From Oceanobacillus arenosus (GTDB lineage Bacteria; Bacillota; Bacilli; Bacillales; Amphibacillaceae), in assembly GCF_003369575.1 (NCBI RefSeq), contig NZ_PIOC01000001.1, positions 248,001 through 312,000 of the forward strand: a DNA stretch of 64,000 nt, read 5' to 3'. Below, piece by piece: positions 8,172 through 16,580 of the stretch. Under the pieces are notes generated by a model. That model had not been told where the DNA came from. It did not search any database and worked only from the letters and a program-made list of their open reading frames with translations. The first letter of the stretch is position 1. Every line of letters starts with the position of its first letter. The position numbers and the translations under genes were made by a program.

Positions 8172-8277
8172 TGCATATTTCTTACTTAGATGATTGATCG
8201 TTACCAAAGCCCATTTCATATGGTGTATCGCCATTTTCCTCAACAGCTAATTACCATCCATCACTTGAAAAACTGTC

Positions 8278-10011
8278 CTAGTCAATAATTCCGGCAAGGA
8301 TTTCTTCCATTTTCTTTTGTAAATCTGCTAGTTTTTGTTTGCTATCCTCACTACTATTTCCCTTAACTCCAAAATAACATTTGATTTTCGGCTCTGTACC
8401 AGATGGACGTAAACATACCCAAGCATTTTGTTCGAGCATGAATTTCATCATATTTTCTCTAGGCAGACTGATTTCTTCCACCATATCTTCTTTAACTAAT
8501 ACCCGTTCGCCCGTTAAATAGTTTTCCACTTTTTCTACCTTAAATCCTGCAATTTCCTTAAATGGTTGTTCACGGATGGCTTCCATAATATTTGTTATTT
8601 GCTGCCCGCCTTCTTTTCCTTTTAGGGTTAACGATGATAAACCTTCCAAGTAATAACCATACTTTTCATATAGTTCATCTAATACATCGAATAATGTTTT
8701 CCCTTGCTGCTGCCAATAACTCGCCATTTCCGTTGCCATTACTGCCGCTTGAATGGCATCCTTTTCACGGACAAAGCTACTAATTAAATAACCATAGCTT
8801 TCCTCATAGCCAAAGACAAACGTTTCGCCTGTTGAAGCAAATTGCTGAATCTTATCGCCAATATATTTAAATCCTGTTAAGGTATCAATTGTTTCTACAT
8901 TATAAGAGTTAGCAATTGCCCTCCCTAATTCAGTTGTAACGACAGTCTTTATCATTCTTGCATTCTGATAGACTACTGGATCATTTTTCTTCAAAATATA
9001 GTCTAAAAGCAGGGAGCCTAATTGATTGCCTGTTAATACTTGATATTCACCGTCTTTTTGCTTCACGGCGACACCTAATCTGTCTGCATCCGGATCGGTT
9101 CCAAGCAATATATCTGCGTTCACTTGTTTCCCTAATGCAATTGCCCGACTGAAGGCTTGATGTTCTTCAGGATTAGGTGACTCCACTGTAGAAAAGCCTG
9201 GGTCTGGAACTGCTTGTTCCTCCACAATATGTACATTGGGGAAATGCAGCTGCGCAAGCCCTCTCGTAACAAGATCACGTCCTGTTCCGTGTAAAGGTGT
9301 ATAAACGATTTTCAACCCTTTTTCCTGATTCAATGTCATTTGATCCATTATGCTTATTTGCGCCAAGCGCTCTACATAAGCATTGTCAACTTCTTTTCCT
9401 ACCCATGTAATTAATCGTCTTGCAACTAATTGTTCAAGCTCGAGATACGGCACAGAAAGTTCATCAGTCGTATCCTTAATAGAGGCTATGATCTTTTCTG
9501 CCTCTTCCGGAATAATCTGAGCCCCTGTCTCATTGTATACCTTAAAACCATTATATTCTGGTGGATTATGACTTGCTGTAATCATTACTCCTGCAACACT
9601 ACCGAAATATCGTACCGAAAATGATAGAAGTGGTGTTGGTCTTAACGATTCAAATACATGTGTATGGATCCCGTAATATCCCAATACTTTTGCTGCTTCA
9701 ACGGCAAACTCCTTTGACATATATCGTGAATCATATGCAATCACTACGCCACGGTCCTTTACGTTTACACGATTTACCAGCAAATAGTTTGCTAGCCCAT
9801 TTACTGCTTTTCTTACTGTATAAATATTCATCCGGTTAATACCTGGTCCTAATACGCCACGCATTCCACCAGTTCCAAATGTTAATTCTTTATAAAAAGC
9901 ATCCTCTAATGCTCGATTATTAGTCTTTAAATCATCTAATGTAGCTTTAAGTGATAAGTCGAGATTTTGAAACGTATTCCACTTTTGATAGACCTGCTGC
10001 CAACTATTCAT
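8278..10011 (-). CDS. pgcA: Alpha-phosphoglucomutase PgcA (phospho-sugar mutase)
   Basis: A 577-residue alpha-D-phosphohexomutase with all four functional loops. The phosphoserine loop is TASHNPPEYN (Ser147). The Mg2+ loop is GTDPDADRLG (Asp306, 308, 310). The sugar-binding loop is GYEESYG (401-407) and the phosphate-binding loop is RPSGTEPK (535-542). It interconverts glucose 1-phosphate and glucose 6-phosphate, feeding UDP-glucose for glycolipid anchors and wall teichoic acid glucosylation. Length matches B. subtilis PgcA (about 580). Transcribed alone and divergent from the AI-2E family gene. A short in-frame remnant follows the stop. Confidence 0.93.
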   Translation of the reverse strand: MNSWQQVYQKWNTFQNLDLSLKATLDDLKTNNRALEDAFYKELTFGTGGMRGVLGPGINRMNIYTVRKAVNGLANYLLVNRVNVKDRGVVIAYDSRYMSKEFAVEAAKVLGYYGIHTHVFESLRPTPLLSFSVRYFGSVAGVMITASHNPPEYNGFKVYNETGAQIIPEEAEKIIASIKDTTDELSVPYLELEQLVARRLITWVGKEVDNAYVERLAQISIMDQMTLNQEKGLKIVYTPLHGTGRDLVTRGLAQLHFPNVHIVEEQAVPDPGFSTVESPNPEEHQAFSRAIALGKQVNADILLGTDPDADRLGVAVKQKDGEYQVLTGNQLGSLLLDYILKKNDPVVYQNARMIKTVVTTELGRAIANSYNVETIDTLTGFKYIGDKIQQFASTGETFVFGYEESYGYLISSFVREKDAIQAAVMATEMASYWQQQGKTLFDVLDELYEKYGYYLEGLSSLTLKGKEGGQQITNIMEAIREQPFKEIAGFKVEKVENYLTGERVLVKEDMVEEISLPRENMMKFMLEQNAWVCLRPSGTEPKIKCYFGVKGNSSEDSKQKLADLQKKMEEILAGIID

Positions 10012-10199
10012 CCAATTCTAATCCCCCATGATTTCTGTATGTTCAAATAGTAGCATATTACGATTGAATATTCTATTCTAGATGTTTGCCCAACTCGCTA
10101 ATGGGTAAGAATAATAGTAAACTAGGAAACCATGCTTCCTATTAATCGGTTTTAAAGGTAAAATAGTAATATAGATTATTTTCGGAAAGTGGTGATGTG

Positions 10200-11294
10200 A
10201 TGGTTAACAAACGATGGTTTAGAGTATTACTTTTCTTAATTATGTTCTTCCTATTAATTCTACTAATGAATTCTACTAAGTTCGTATTTGTACCATTTAT
10301 CCAGTACTTAGGAGCTGTTGCATTTCCAATTGTAGGTGCAGGTATTCTTTATTACTTAACGAAGCCATTGATGCACTTTTTAGAAAAGCGAAAGGTAAAT
10401 CGTATCGTCTCGATAATAATTATATTTATTACAATAATTATTGTTGCCGCCTTATTCTTGCTATTCATTTGGCCAATTGCTCGTGATCAATCAATCAATT
10501 TATTTGAAAGCATCCCAACGATGATCATTGCTGTAGAGAATTTCATTAATTATTGGCAAGAACATTATACGCTTATTCCGGATGCAGTGCTTGATCCAAT
10601 CATGAGCTTTACCGATCAATTACCCACCCATATTGAAACGGTAGTAAATTACCTGTTCGGATTTATTGGCGGGTTCATCGGTCAAGTAATCAGTATTGCA
10701 GCAGGGTTAGTAATGATCCCGTTCTTCCTGTTCTTCATGTTAAAGGATGGAGAAAAATTAGTACCGTTTATTACACAAATTTTCAAAAGGAAAAAAGCAG
10801 ATAATATCCGAAGTTTATTAGGTAAAGTGGATACGGTATTAGGTTCCTTTATTCAGGGACAGCTTATTGTTAGCTTCGTTGTCGGTGTCCTGCTATTAAT
10901 CGGTTATCTCATTATAGGTCTCGATTATGCTGTAGCACTTGCCTTATTCGGGATGGTAACCAATGTCATCCCATATTTAGGACCTTTTCTCGCGGTTACA
11001 CCAGCATTGATTGTTGGGGGGATTCAGGATCCATATAATCTCATCTGGGTATCGATTATTATGATTGTTGCACAACAATTTGAAAGTAATATCGTTTCAC
11101 CAAACGTAATGGGACAAGCATTAAACTTACATCCTTTAACGATTATTACCGTCATTTTGGCTGCTGGAAGTATTGCCGGATTCATCGGAATTGTCTTCGC
11201 CGTACCAACATATGCAGTCGTCCGGACGATTATTGTCCATTTTTATGACACCTATGTAGATTCGAAGAAAAATAAAGAAGAAGCATTACTTTGA
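10200..11294 (+). CDS. AI-2E family transporter (UPF0118)
   Basis: A 364-residue polytopic protein with about eight spans and the family signature in its C-terminal half (VTNVIPYLGPFLAVTPALIVGG, then QQFESNIVSPNVMGQALNLHP). The family includes TqsA-type autoinducer exporters and Na+(Li+)/H+ antiporters of halophilic bacilli, so the substrate is open. A GTG at 10197 also opens the frame. I prefer the ATG at 10200, because GGTGAT of the ribosome site abuts the GTG. The gene is monocistronic and is followed by a shared terminator at 11371. Confidence 0.85.
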   Translation: MVNKRWFRVLLFLIMFFLLILLMNSTKFVFVPFIQYLGAVAFPIVGAGILYYLTKPLMHFLEKRKVNRIVSIIIIFITIIIVAALFLLFIWPIARDQSINLFESIPTMIIAVENFINYWQEHYTLIPDAVLDPIMSFTDQLPTHIETVVNYLFGFIGGFIGQVISIAAGLVMIPFFLFFMLKDGEKLVPFITQIFKRKKADNIRSLLGKVDTVLGSFIQGQLIVSFVVGVLLLIGYLIIGLDYAVALALFGMVTNVIPYLGPFLAVTPALIVGGIQDPYNLIWVSIIMIVAQQFESNIVSPNVMGQALNLHPLTIITVILAAGSIAGFIGIVFAVPTYAVVRTIIVHFYDTYVDSKKNKEEALL

Positions 11295-11370
11295 GCTATT
11301 CGCTAAGAAAATTATAATCTACTTTGGGAACGAAGGTTGTAAGAATTTCGTTATACCTTCTTAACTACCA

Positions 11371-11405
11371 AAAGGCAGGGAATAGTAGATTCCCTGCCTT
11401 TTTAT
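11371..11405. terminator. Bidirectional terminator
   Basis: AAAGGCAGGGAAT / ATTCCCTGCCTTT is a perfect 13-bp stem with a 5-nt loop and T runs on both sides. It serves the AI-2E family gene (plus) and the GNAT gene (minus). Confidence 0.9.
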
Positions 11406-12241
11406 GCATCAAAATGATAGACTATCGCCGTTCCAACCTGTTTATAACCAATTTTCTTATAAATACTGTTTGATGTCGGGTTGCCCCTATCTGTATATAA
11501 GCTGCAGAACTTGAGACCATCATCTAATATCTTCTGACTTAATGCAGCCACAGCGTTAGTTGCATAGCCATTTCTTTTAAATTCATCTGGTGTAAAAACA
11601 GCATTTATGGTCGCACCATGCTTCGTCTGTCTTGACTTGTTAGCCATGGACACTGCCTGATCCTCTACTTTCCAAAGGTAGATGGATTCATTGTCTAAAT
11701 ATGAACGTGCTAACAAGGATGCCTTTTGGTCCGTAATCGGAACTTTTGCCTCAATACCAAATTGTACGATCCAGTTTTTAATTAACGGATAGTCTTCATT
11801 ACTTGCCTGCACTAATCGGCCATTATCGGCTAGCTTTACTTGCACCTGATCCAGCTGATAAATCAATTCATTCATTTCCAAGCTTGCACTTTTCCCACTC
11901 AAACTCTCATATTTACTGATAAAGCTTTCAACAAATGAATCCGGACCAATCACACCTGGCACATTTAAACCATTCTCATAGATAAAACTGGTAATTTCTT
12001 TAAAGACTGCCTTTTCTACATTTTCTACATCTGCTAATATCCAGTTATGTGGAGGTGTTTGCATGAATGCATAGATAATTTCTCCATTTTTTTCTACATG
12101 CCCTAGATAGAAATCTGTTTTGTCTTCTTTAAGATTGCCCAAGAGTCCTAATAATAAATTATTGCAGGATTCCTTTTTCAATAATAGTGATTCTACCTTC
12201 TCCTTATAGTCTGATACAGAGGTTGTAAATAAAACTTTCAT
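11402..12241 (-). CDS. GNAT family N-acetyltransferase
   Basis: A 279-residue protein with a divergent N-terminal half and a C-terminal GNAT (FR47-like) domain from about residue 150. The acetyl-CoA loop is recognisable in AVFTPDEFKRNGYATNAVAAL (about 214-234) and is followed by SLYTDRGNPTSNSIYKKIGY, the usual beta5-alpha4 block with the conserved NxxSxxxYxxxGF pattern. It probably acetylates a small molecule or an amino group; no substrate can be inferred. AGGGGGAAG lies upstream of the ATG. Single gene. Confidence 0.82.
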   Translation of the reverse strand: MKVLFTTSVSDYKEKVESLLLKKESCNNLLLGLLGNLKEDKTDFYLGHVEKNGEIIYAFMQTPPHNWILADVENVEKAVFKEITSFIYENGLNVPGVIGPDSFVESFISKYESLSGKSASLEMNELIYQLDQVQVKLADNGRLVQASNEDYPLIKNWIVQFGIEAKVPITDQKASLLARSYLDNESIYLWKVEDQAVSMANKSRQTKHGATINAVFTPDEFKRNGYATNAVAALSQKILDDGLKFCSLYTDRGNPTSNSIYKKIGYKQVGTAIVYHFDA

Positions 12242-12316
12242 GCTGCATCTTCCCCCTTTTTAATAAAATAGGAAAATATTAAGATCTTTCCTGTTTCAAT
12301 TCACTTGACAAGAGAG

Positions 12317-12391
12317 GCCACGTCCAGCTCCAGCGCCCAGTGACTAGCGAGACTTCCCTCACCTCCGTACGTCACTAAACGGGCACTTCCA
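12317..12391 (-). repeat. Dispersed repeat family B, truncated copy
   Basis: The minus strand ends GCGCTGGAGCTGGACGTGGC, the same 3' end as the copies at 28262-28474 and 55316-55530. It also shares GTGAGGGAAGTCTCGCTA with the latter. Only the 3' third is present. Confidence 0.75.
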
Positions 12392-12469
12392 CTTTAGTTC
12401 TAATAGTAACGAATTTTCTTGTTATGTAAAGGCTTTTTCACTAAACTAAAGGTAAAGGGGGTTTTATTG

Positions 12470-12649
12470 GTGGGGAAAAGAGAATTATTAGCAAAGCTCG
12501 ATGAATTAAAATCCGATTATGTCCGAATCCAAAGCGATATGGATAAATTAGAATATGTACGTGGAAGAGTTTCCTCCGCTGAACAACAATTAATACGCTT
12601 AGAAGAGGAAATTGCAGAAGTAAACCGGCAATTAGACGAAATAGAGTGA
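12470..12649 (+). CDS. SE1832 family small coiled-coil protein
   Basis: A 59-residue protein, almost entirely charged heptad-type coiled coil (LAKLDELKSDYVRIQSDMDK, then SSAEQQLIRLEEEIAEVNRQ). It resembles the short SE1832 family of Firmicutes, whose function is unknown. The longest frame opens at 12419, but AAAGGGGG at 12454-12461 points to the GTG at 12470 (8-nt spacing) or the TTG at 12467. A strong terminator follows immediately, so it is a free-standing transcription unit. Confidence 0.7.
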   Translation: MGKRELLAKLDELKSDYVRIQSDMDKLEYVRGRVSSAEQQLIRLEEEIAEVNRQLDEIE

Positions 12650-12675
12650 CGCTAATATTAGCGTCACTCCTTCTT
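12644..12675 (+). terminator. Terminator of the SE1832-like gene
   Basis: GAGTGACGCTAA / TTAGCGTCACTC is a perfect 12-bp inverted repeat overlapping the stop codon, followed by CTTCTTTATTTTT. Confidence 0.85.
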
Positions 12676-12728
12676 TATTTTTGGTTATTTTCCTATCTGT
12701 TTAGTTCGGAAGATAATTAGCAGTTGAT

Positions 12729-13056
12729 ATAAAGTGCGGACTAGTTTAATGTGCTAAGGGCTCTCGGACCAATCGCTCCAGAAATACACTACGCGCATCT
12801 TAGGGGAGCTGGTGAGCCTCCTCACGCTTTCGCTCTTCGTAGTCTCACCTAGGCTCTTCTTCCCGCAGAAGTCTCCGTGTATTTCTTCCGCTGGGATTTT
12901 GAGATTATATTGTTTTTTTATCTTTCTCTAAATAAGATAAGATTGCGTTATCCTCTCTCAAGGCCTTTGATTGTAGCGAAGGACAGGAGACTCCCGCGGA
13001 AAGCGACTATACGCAGCGGAAGTCAACTTTGCGCCTAACTTAGTCCGCAGCTTTTA
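12729..13056. repeat. MITE-like element, copy 1
   Basis: It begins AAAGTGCGGACTAGTTT and ends AACTTAGTCCGCA(G)CTTTT, so the ends are inverted repeats. Inside are GAAATACACTACG, a GGTGAG/CTCACC inverted pair, and CGCAGAAGTCTCCGTGTATTTCT. The same blocks appear at 21435, 40731, 53374 and 59027. It has no coding capacity, which fits a non-autonomous element. It fills the space between the SE1832-like gene and the antiporter. Confidence 0.8.
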
Positions 13057-13096
13057 CAAATAACAGCAAACGATACAAAACAAGCCTTATTAATAG

Positions 13097-14950
13097 TTAC
13101 TTTTGACTTTCATCTTCACGAATGCTTTCGATTTTCGCTTGGATTTTTTCCTTTTCCTTCGTAGGCGGGGTTAAACTGATAATTTTATCCCCTGTTGATG
13201 GAACTGTACGCATCTCTTCGGAGTAAAATTTTAGCTGACCAGATGGTTTAATTAAATATAAGAAAACGGTCTCGTCATCCTTTTCAGCGACGTATTGTTC
13301 ATGGCTAAATTGTTCTGTCAGTGTTGTTTGTCTAAATACATAGCCATCATCAAGCTTCTGCAGCAAATCCTGTAAATTAAATTTCTTATCAAATAGGATC
13401 CGTCCACCAACTTTGGAAACAACACCACTTGCATATCCATTTCCATATTCTGTATATGGGCTAATTTTAAAGACATTGGTCCTCCCATATTCTGGAACAA
13501 ATGTTGTACAAACCAAAGAGTTATACGCAAGATCATCTGTAACTGCCAGTAAATAATCATATGGAATCGTGTCTAATATATGCTCTGTTTGTTCGGAAAG
13601 CATATCACCGTAATAGAAGGAAACACCTGCTTTACGTGTGATACTTAGATTTTCCCAATTGGAATCAACGATAATAACGGGAATATCTGCTTTCGTTAAT
13701 GATCTAGATAGTTCTACGGTGAAACGATTACTACCAATTAATAATGCTCCAGGATGTCCCTCTGAAGAAAGTTTTAGCTTCTTCGCTAGCCAACCAATGG
13801 AAAAACCGTGGGCAACAACCGTAAAGATAACAAGTGCAAAGGTTAATGCTGTTAGAATTTCCGCATCCTGATACCCTTCATCAACTAAAATCGTCGCAAA
13901 ATAACTGGAAACAGTTAAAGCGACAATTCCTCTAGGAGCAATCCAACCAATCAAAGTCTTCTCATTGAGAGATAATCCTGTCCCAATGGTCGATAAGAAT
14001 ATTGATAATGGGCGAACAGCAATCATCATTAACAGAACATAACCGATAATATTCGGGCTAAATATTTGTAATAATGTTTCCCGCTCGAGCGAGGCTGTCA
14101 ACATAATAAAAATGCTGGAAGTCAGTAGAACGGTTATGTTTTCCTTAAAATGGCGCATATCCGAAATTGAGCTAATTCCTAGATTTGCAAGTGTAATCCC
14201 CATCGCTGTTACTGAAAGAAGTCCTGTTTCATGCATCACAATATCTGCTAAGGTAAAGCAGAAGATGACAACGACAACGACGACGGGCGATTTTAGAAAC
14301 TCTGGCACATGTCCCTCTTCAAACACCCAACCTAGTCCTCTACCGAATGCCCAGCCTAATACTACCGCGAAGATCGAAGCAGCGATGAATAGGAGCAGCT
14401 GTGTTATGTCCTGCGTATCCGTTAAAAATTCAATTACTTTGAAGGCAAAGACAGCAAGTAACGCTCCAAATGGGTCAACGATTATCCCTTCCCATTTAAG
14501 GATCTTCGCTGGCCTAGGGTTTAGCTTTGCCTGACGTAGTAATGGCATGATAACAGTTGGACCTGTCACGATGAATAGTCCACCGATAACGAAAGACACG
14601 GCCCAGGACAATCCCGCAACATAATGAGCCGTTAATGAACCCAATATCCAAGCAATAAATGCACCAAGGGTTGAGATTCTAAATACAGGTTTCCCAATAC
14701 CACGGAGCTCCTTAAAGTTTAAATTCAAACTACCTTCAAAAAGAATAATTGCAACAGCAACAGAAATTACTGGGCTATATAGCGCACCAAAGCTTTCTGC
14801 TGGATCGATTATTCCGAAGACCGGACCTACTAATAGTCCCGTTATGGACATAACAACAATCGCTGGCAAACGGTACCGCCATGCAATCCACTGCGATCCA
14901 ATACCTAACACGCCGATTAACATAATAACAAATAATTCTATAGGGAGCAT
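13097..14950 (-). CDS. CPA-type Na+/H+ (or K+/H+) antiporter with TrkA-like C-terminal domain
   Basis: A 617-residue protein. Residues 1-400 form a 12-13 span Na_H_exchanger domain. The conserved ion-site region is WEGIIVDPFGALLAV with Glu154 and Asp159, and the assembly helix contains WIAPRGIVALTVSSYFA. Residues 405-530 form a Rossmann-like TrkA_N/RCK region (LLIGSNRFTVELSRSLTKAD, then VIIVDSN and YDYLLAVTDDLAYNSLV). The tail resembles a TrkA_C-like fold. Such proteins exchange Na+ or K+ for H+ and are gated by nucleotide binding to the RCK part. This fits pH and salt homeostasis in a halotolerant host. Monocistronic. Confidence 0.88.
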   Translation of the reverse strand: MLPIELFVIMLIGVLGIGSQWIAWRYRLPAIVVMSITGLLVGPVFGIIDPAESFGALYSPVISVAVAIILFEGSLNLNFKELRGIGKPVFRISTLGAFIAWILGSLTAHYVAGLSWAVSFVIGGLFIVTGPTVIMPLLRQAKLNPRPAKILKWEGIIVDPFGALLAVFAFKVIEFLTDTQDITQLLLFIAASIFAVVLGWAFGRGLGWVFEEGHVPEFLKSPVVVVVVIFCFTLADIVMHETGLLSVTAMGITLANLGISSISDMRHFKENITVLLTSSIFIMLTASLERETLLQIFSPNIIGYVLLMMIAVRPLSIFLSTIGTGLSLNEKTLIGWIAPRGIVALTVSSYFATILVDEGYQDAEILTALTFALVIFTVVAHGFSIGWLAKKLKLSSEGHPGALLIGSNRFTVELSRSLTKADIPVIIVDSNWENLSITRKAGVSFYYGDMLSEQTEHILDTIPYDYLLAVTDDLAYNSLVCTTFVPEYGRTNVFKISPYTEYGNGYASGVVSKVGGRILFDKKFNLQDLLQKLDDGYVFRQTTLTEQFSHEQYVAEKDDETVFLYLIKPSGQLKFYSEEMRTVPSTGDKIISLTPPTKEKEKIQAKIESIREDESQK

Positions 14951-15030
14951 CCTCCACCTCCGACCACAATTTATATAAATAGTTTATAGATGAATGGAAG
15001 AATTGTAAATTAATTAGGTAATGAAAAAAA

Positions 15031-15069
15031 TGTTGGCTCCGATTGAAAAAGTATCAATTGGAGCCAACA
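15031..15069 (-). terminator. Terminator of the DUF1646 gene
   Basis: On the minus strand TGTTGGCTCCAATTGA pairs with TCAATCGGAGCCAACA and is followed by TTTTTTT. It lies 16 bp after the stop codon. Confidence 0.9.
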
Positions 15070-15085
15070 CTCTAATCACTATTGG

Positions 15086-16102
15086 TTAATTAACAATTAT
15101 AAGGTAAATATAGAAAACAACCATTAATACAAGACCAATAGGAAAACCATATTTTGCCCATTCTTTACTCGTAATCCCTAATTTATTTGCCGAAATAATA
15201 TTTGGGATATTTCCTGGAATCAACATACCACCACTAACGATTAAACCTAATAATAGGAAGTGAACTGTCTCATGGCTCATTGCAGGGCTTATTTCCGCAG
15301 CAGCTAAGGTTGCATTATCAAGAATTGCTGAAATCATATTAATCCAGTATAAAAGTGATGGACTTAGATCAAGTAAGTACCGATTTACTAAAGGTTCGAA
15401 ACCGGCACCTAATAATGTCAAGCCCATTACGAATAAGTAAATATAAATCGAGCGAATAATAATTTCTTTGTAGCTTTCTTCCTGGTTACCTCCTGTTACC
15501 TTCTCCGTATTTTGCTTTGGTCTCAAGAAGAAGAAGGCAAAGATTCCAATAATCAATACTGCGACAATTACTTCAATACCAATTAAATTAAATAGGAAGA
15601 AGAAATCCTCGTTTAATTTACTAGTAGTAATCGTAGATAGTGGCTCACCAAGTGGTGTTAGAACTGCACCTAAACCAATTGAAAAGCAAGCCAAAATAAC
15701 TGCTTGGATTTGCGTCTTTCGATCAAGTTTTAAAATACTAATGATTGCTACTAAAACAATGGCAGCAACAATCGCTGTGATGACACTGGAAATAAGCCCT
15801 AAAACGATAATGATAATCGCAATAAACAAACGAATATTCATTGCCTGACTTATTTTTAAAATTCCTTTTTCAATTGGATTCTTTAGCCATTTAAATAGTA
15901 AACCAGCAATCAGAACCGCAAGTGTAATATTTATTGGATCCTTTAAAGCATGCGTAAACAGTTCCCAGTTTAGCACACCAGCTATAATTGCTGCTAATAG
16001 ACCCATAATAAATAAAAATACTTCTAAGTTTTGCTCCACTGGTTTAACAAAGAACGGTAAGAACAATACAAGTAATAAAATAATAATCAAACCAACTGTC
16101 AT
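15086..16102 (-). CDS. DUF1646 family membrane protein (putative cation transporter)
   Basis: A 338-residue polytopic protein with ten or so spans. DUF1646 features include LGAVLTPLGEPLSTITTSKL, WINMISAILDNATLAAAEISP and GGMLIPGNIPNIISANKLGI. The paired re-entrant motifs and two conserved Asn-Pro/Asn-Ile segments resemble ion-transporter superfamily antiporters such as ArsB and NhaD. The transport substrate is unknown. I start at the ATG at 16102 (MTVGLIIILL), which has TGGAGG 8 nt upstream. The frame extends to 16183 but with no ribosome site. It follows the CPA antiporter on the same strand but has its own terminator. Confidence 0.82.
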   Translation of the reverse strand: MTVGLIIILLLVLFLPFFVKPVEQNLEVFLFIMGLLAAIIAGVLNWELFTHALKDPINITLAVLIAGLLFKWLKNPIEKGILKISQAMNIRLFIAIIIIVLGLISSVITAIVAAIVLVAIISILKLDRKTQIQAVILACFSIGLGAVLTPLGEPLSTITTSKLNEDFFFLFNLIGIEVIVAVLIIGIFAFFFLRPKQNTEKVTGGNQEESYKEIIIRSIYIYLFVMGLTLLGAGFEPLVNRYLLDLSPSLLYWINMISAILDNATLAAAEISPAMSHETVHFLLLGLIVSGGMLIPGNIPNIISANKLGITSKEWAKYGFPIGLVLMVVFYIYLIIVN

Positions 16103-16350
16103 AAATATACCTCCAACCATATGTATGTGATTTTTAAACTTGCGATTGAAACTGGGGAAATAATAATTAGTAAATTCTATCATTTAACTTTACTACTTTT
16201 TTTAGTAAAAGAAAAATGTAGTGCATGATATTCTCTCTTATCTTTTCATTAATCCTTGATACGAATGATTTTTCAAAGCTATCGATACTAATACAAGCTT
16301 ATATTGCCCCCTTCTTATCAGAATAGTCACTACTTTACAATAAACAAAAA

Positions 16351-16396
16351 GGAGCCTGTTAACAAAGAATATAGCAATCCCTTGTTGACAGACTCC
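16351..16396 (-). terminator. Orphan terminator-like hairpin
   Basis: GGAG-CTGT-TAACAA pairs with TTGTTG-ACAG-CTCC. On the minus strand a TTTTTG run follows. No minus-strand gene lies between it and recQ, so it may belong to a lost gene or a small RNA. The rest of 16184-16580 shows only AT-rich promoter-like DNA. Confidence 0.45.
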
Positions 16397-16580
16397 ACCA
16401 AATCAATCCGTATGTTATTGTAGTATTACTATAACATAGCATCCATTAAAATTCTAACCTTTTTTCATTTTTCACTTCATTATCTTCACCAAAAGGGTGT
16501 CTAAAGTGGATGATTCTATTCAAACTAACCTTTCCAATAATAAATATGGTAGGATGAAATAAGATAAAGGAGGAACAGCT

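Noticed and set aside
14112-14534. 140-residue plus-strand ORF
   Set aside because: It lies entirely inside the antiporter gene on the other strand and has low-complexity Thr/Ser composition typical of a shadow frame.
16351-16396. T-box or other riboswitch upstream of recQ
   Set aside because: The hairpin is terminator-like only on the minus strand, and no T-box or known aptamer motif is visible.
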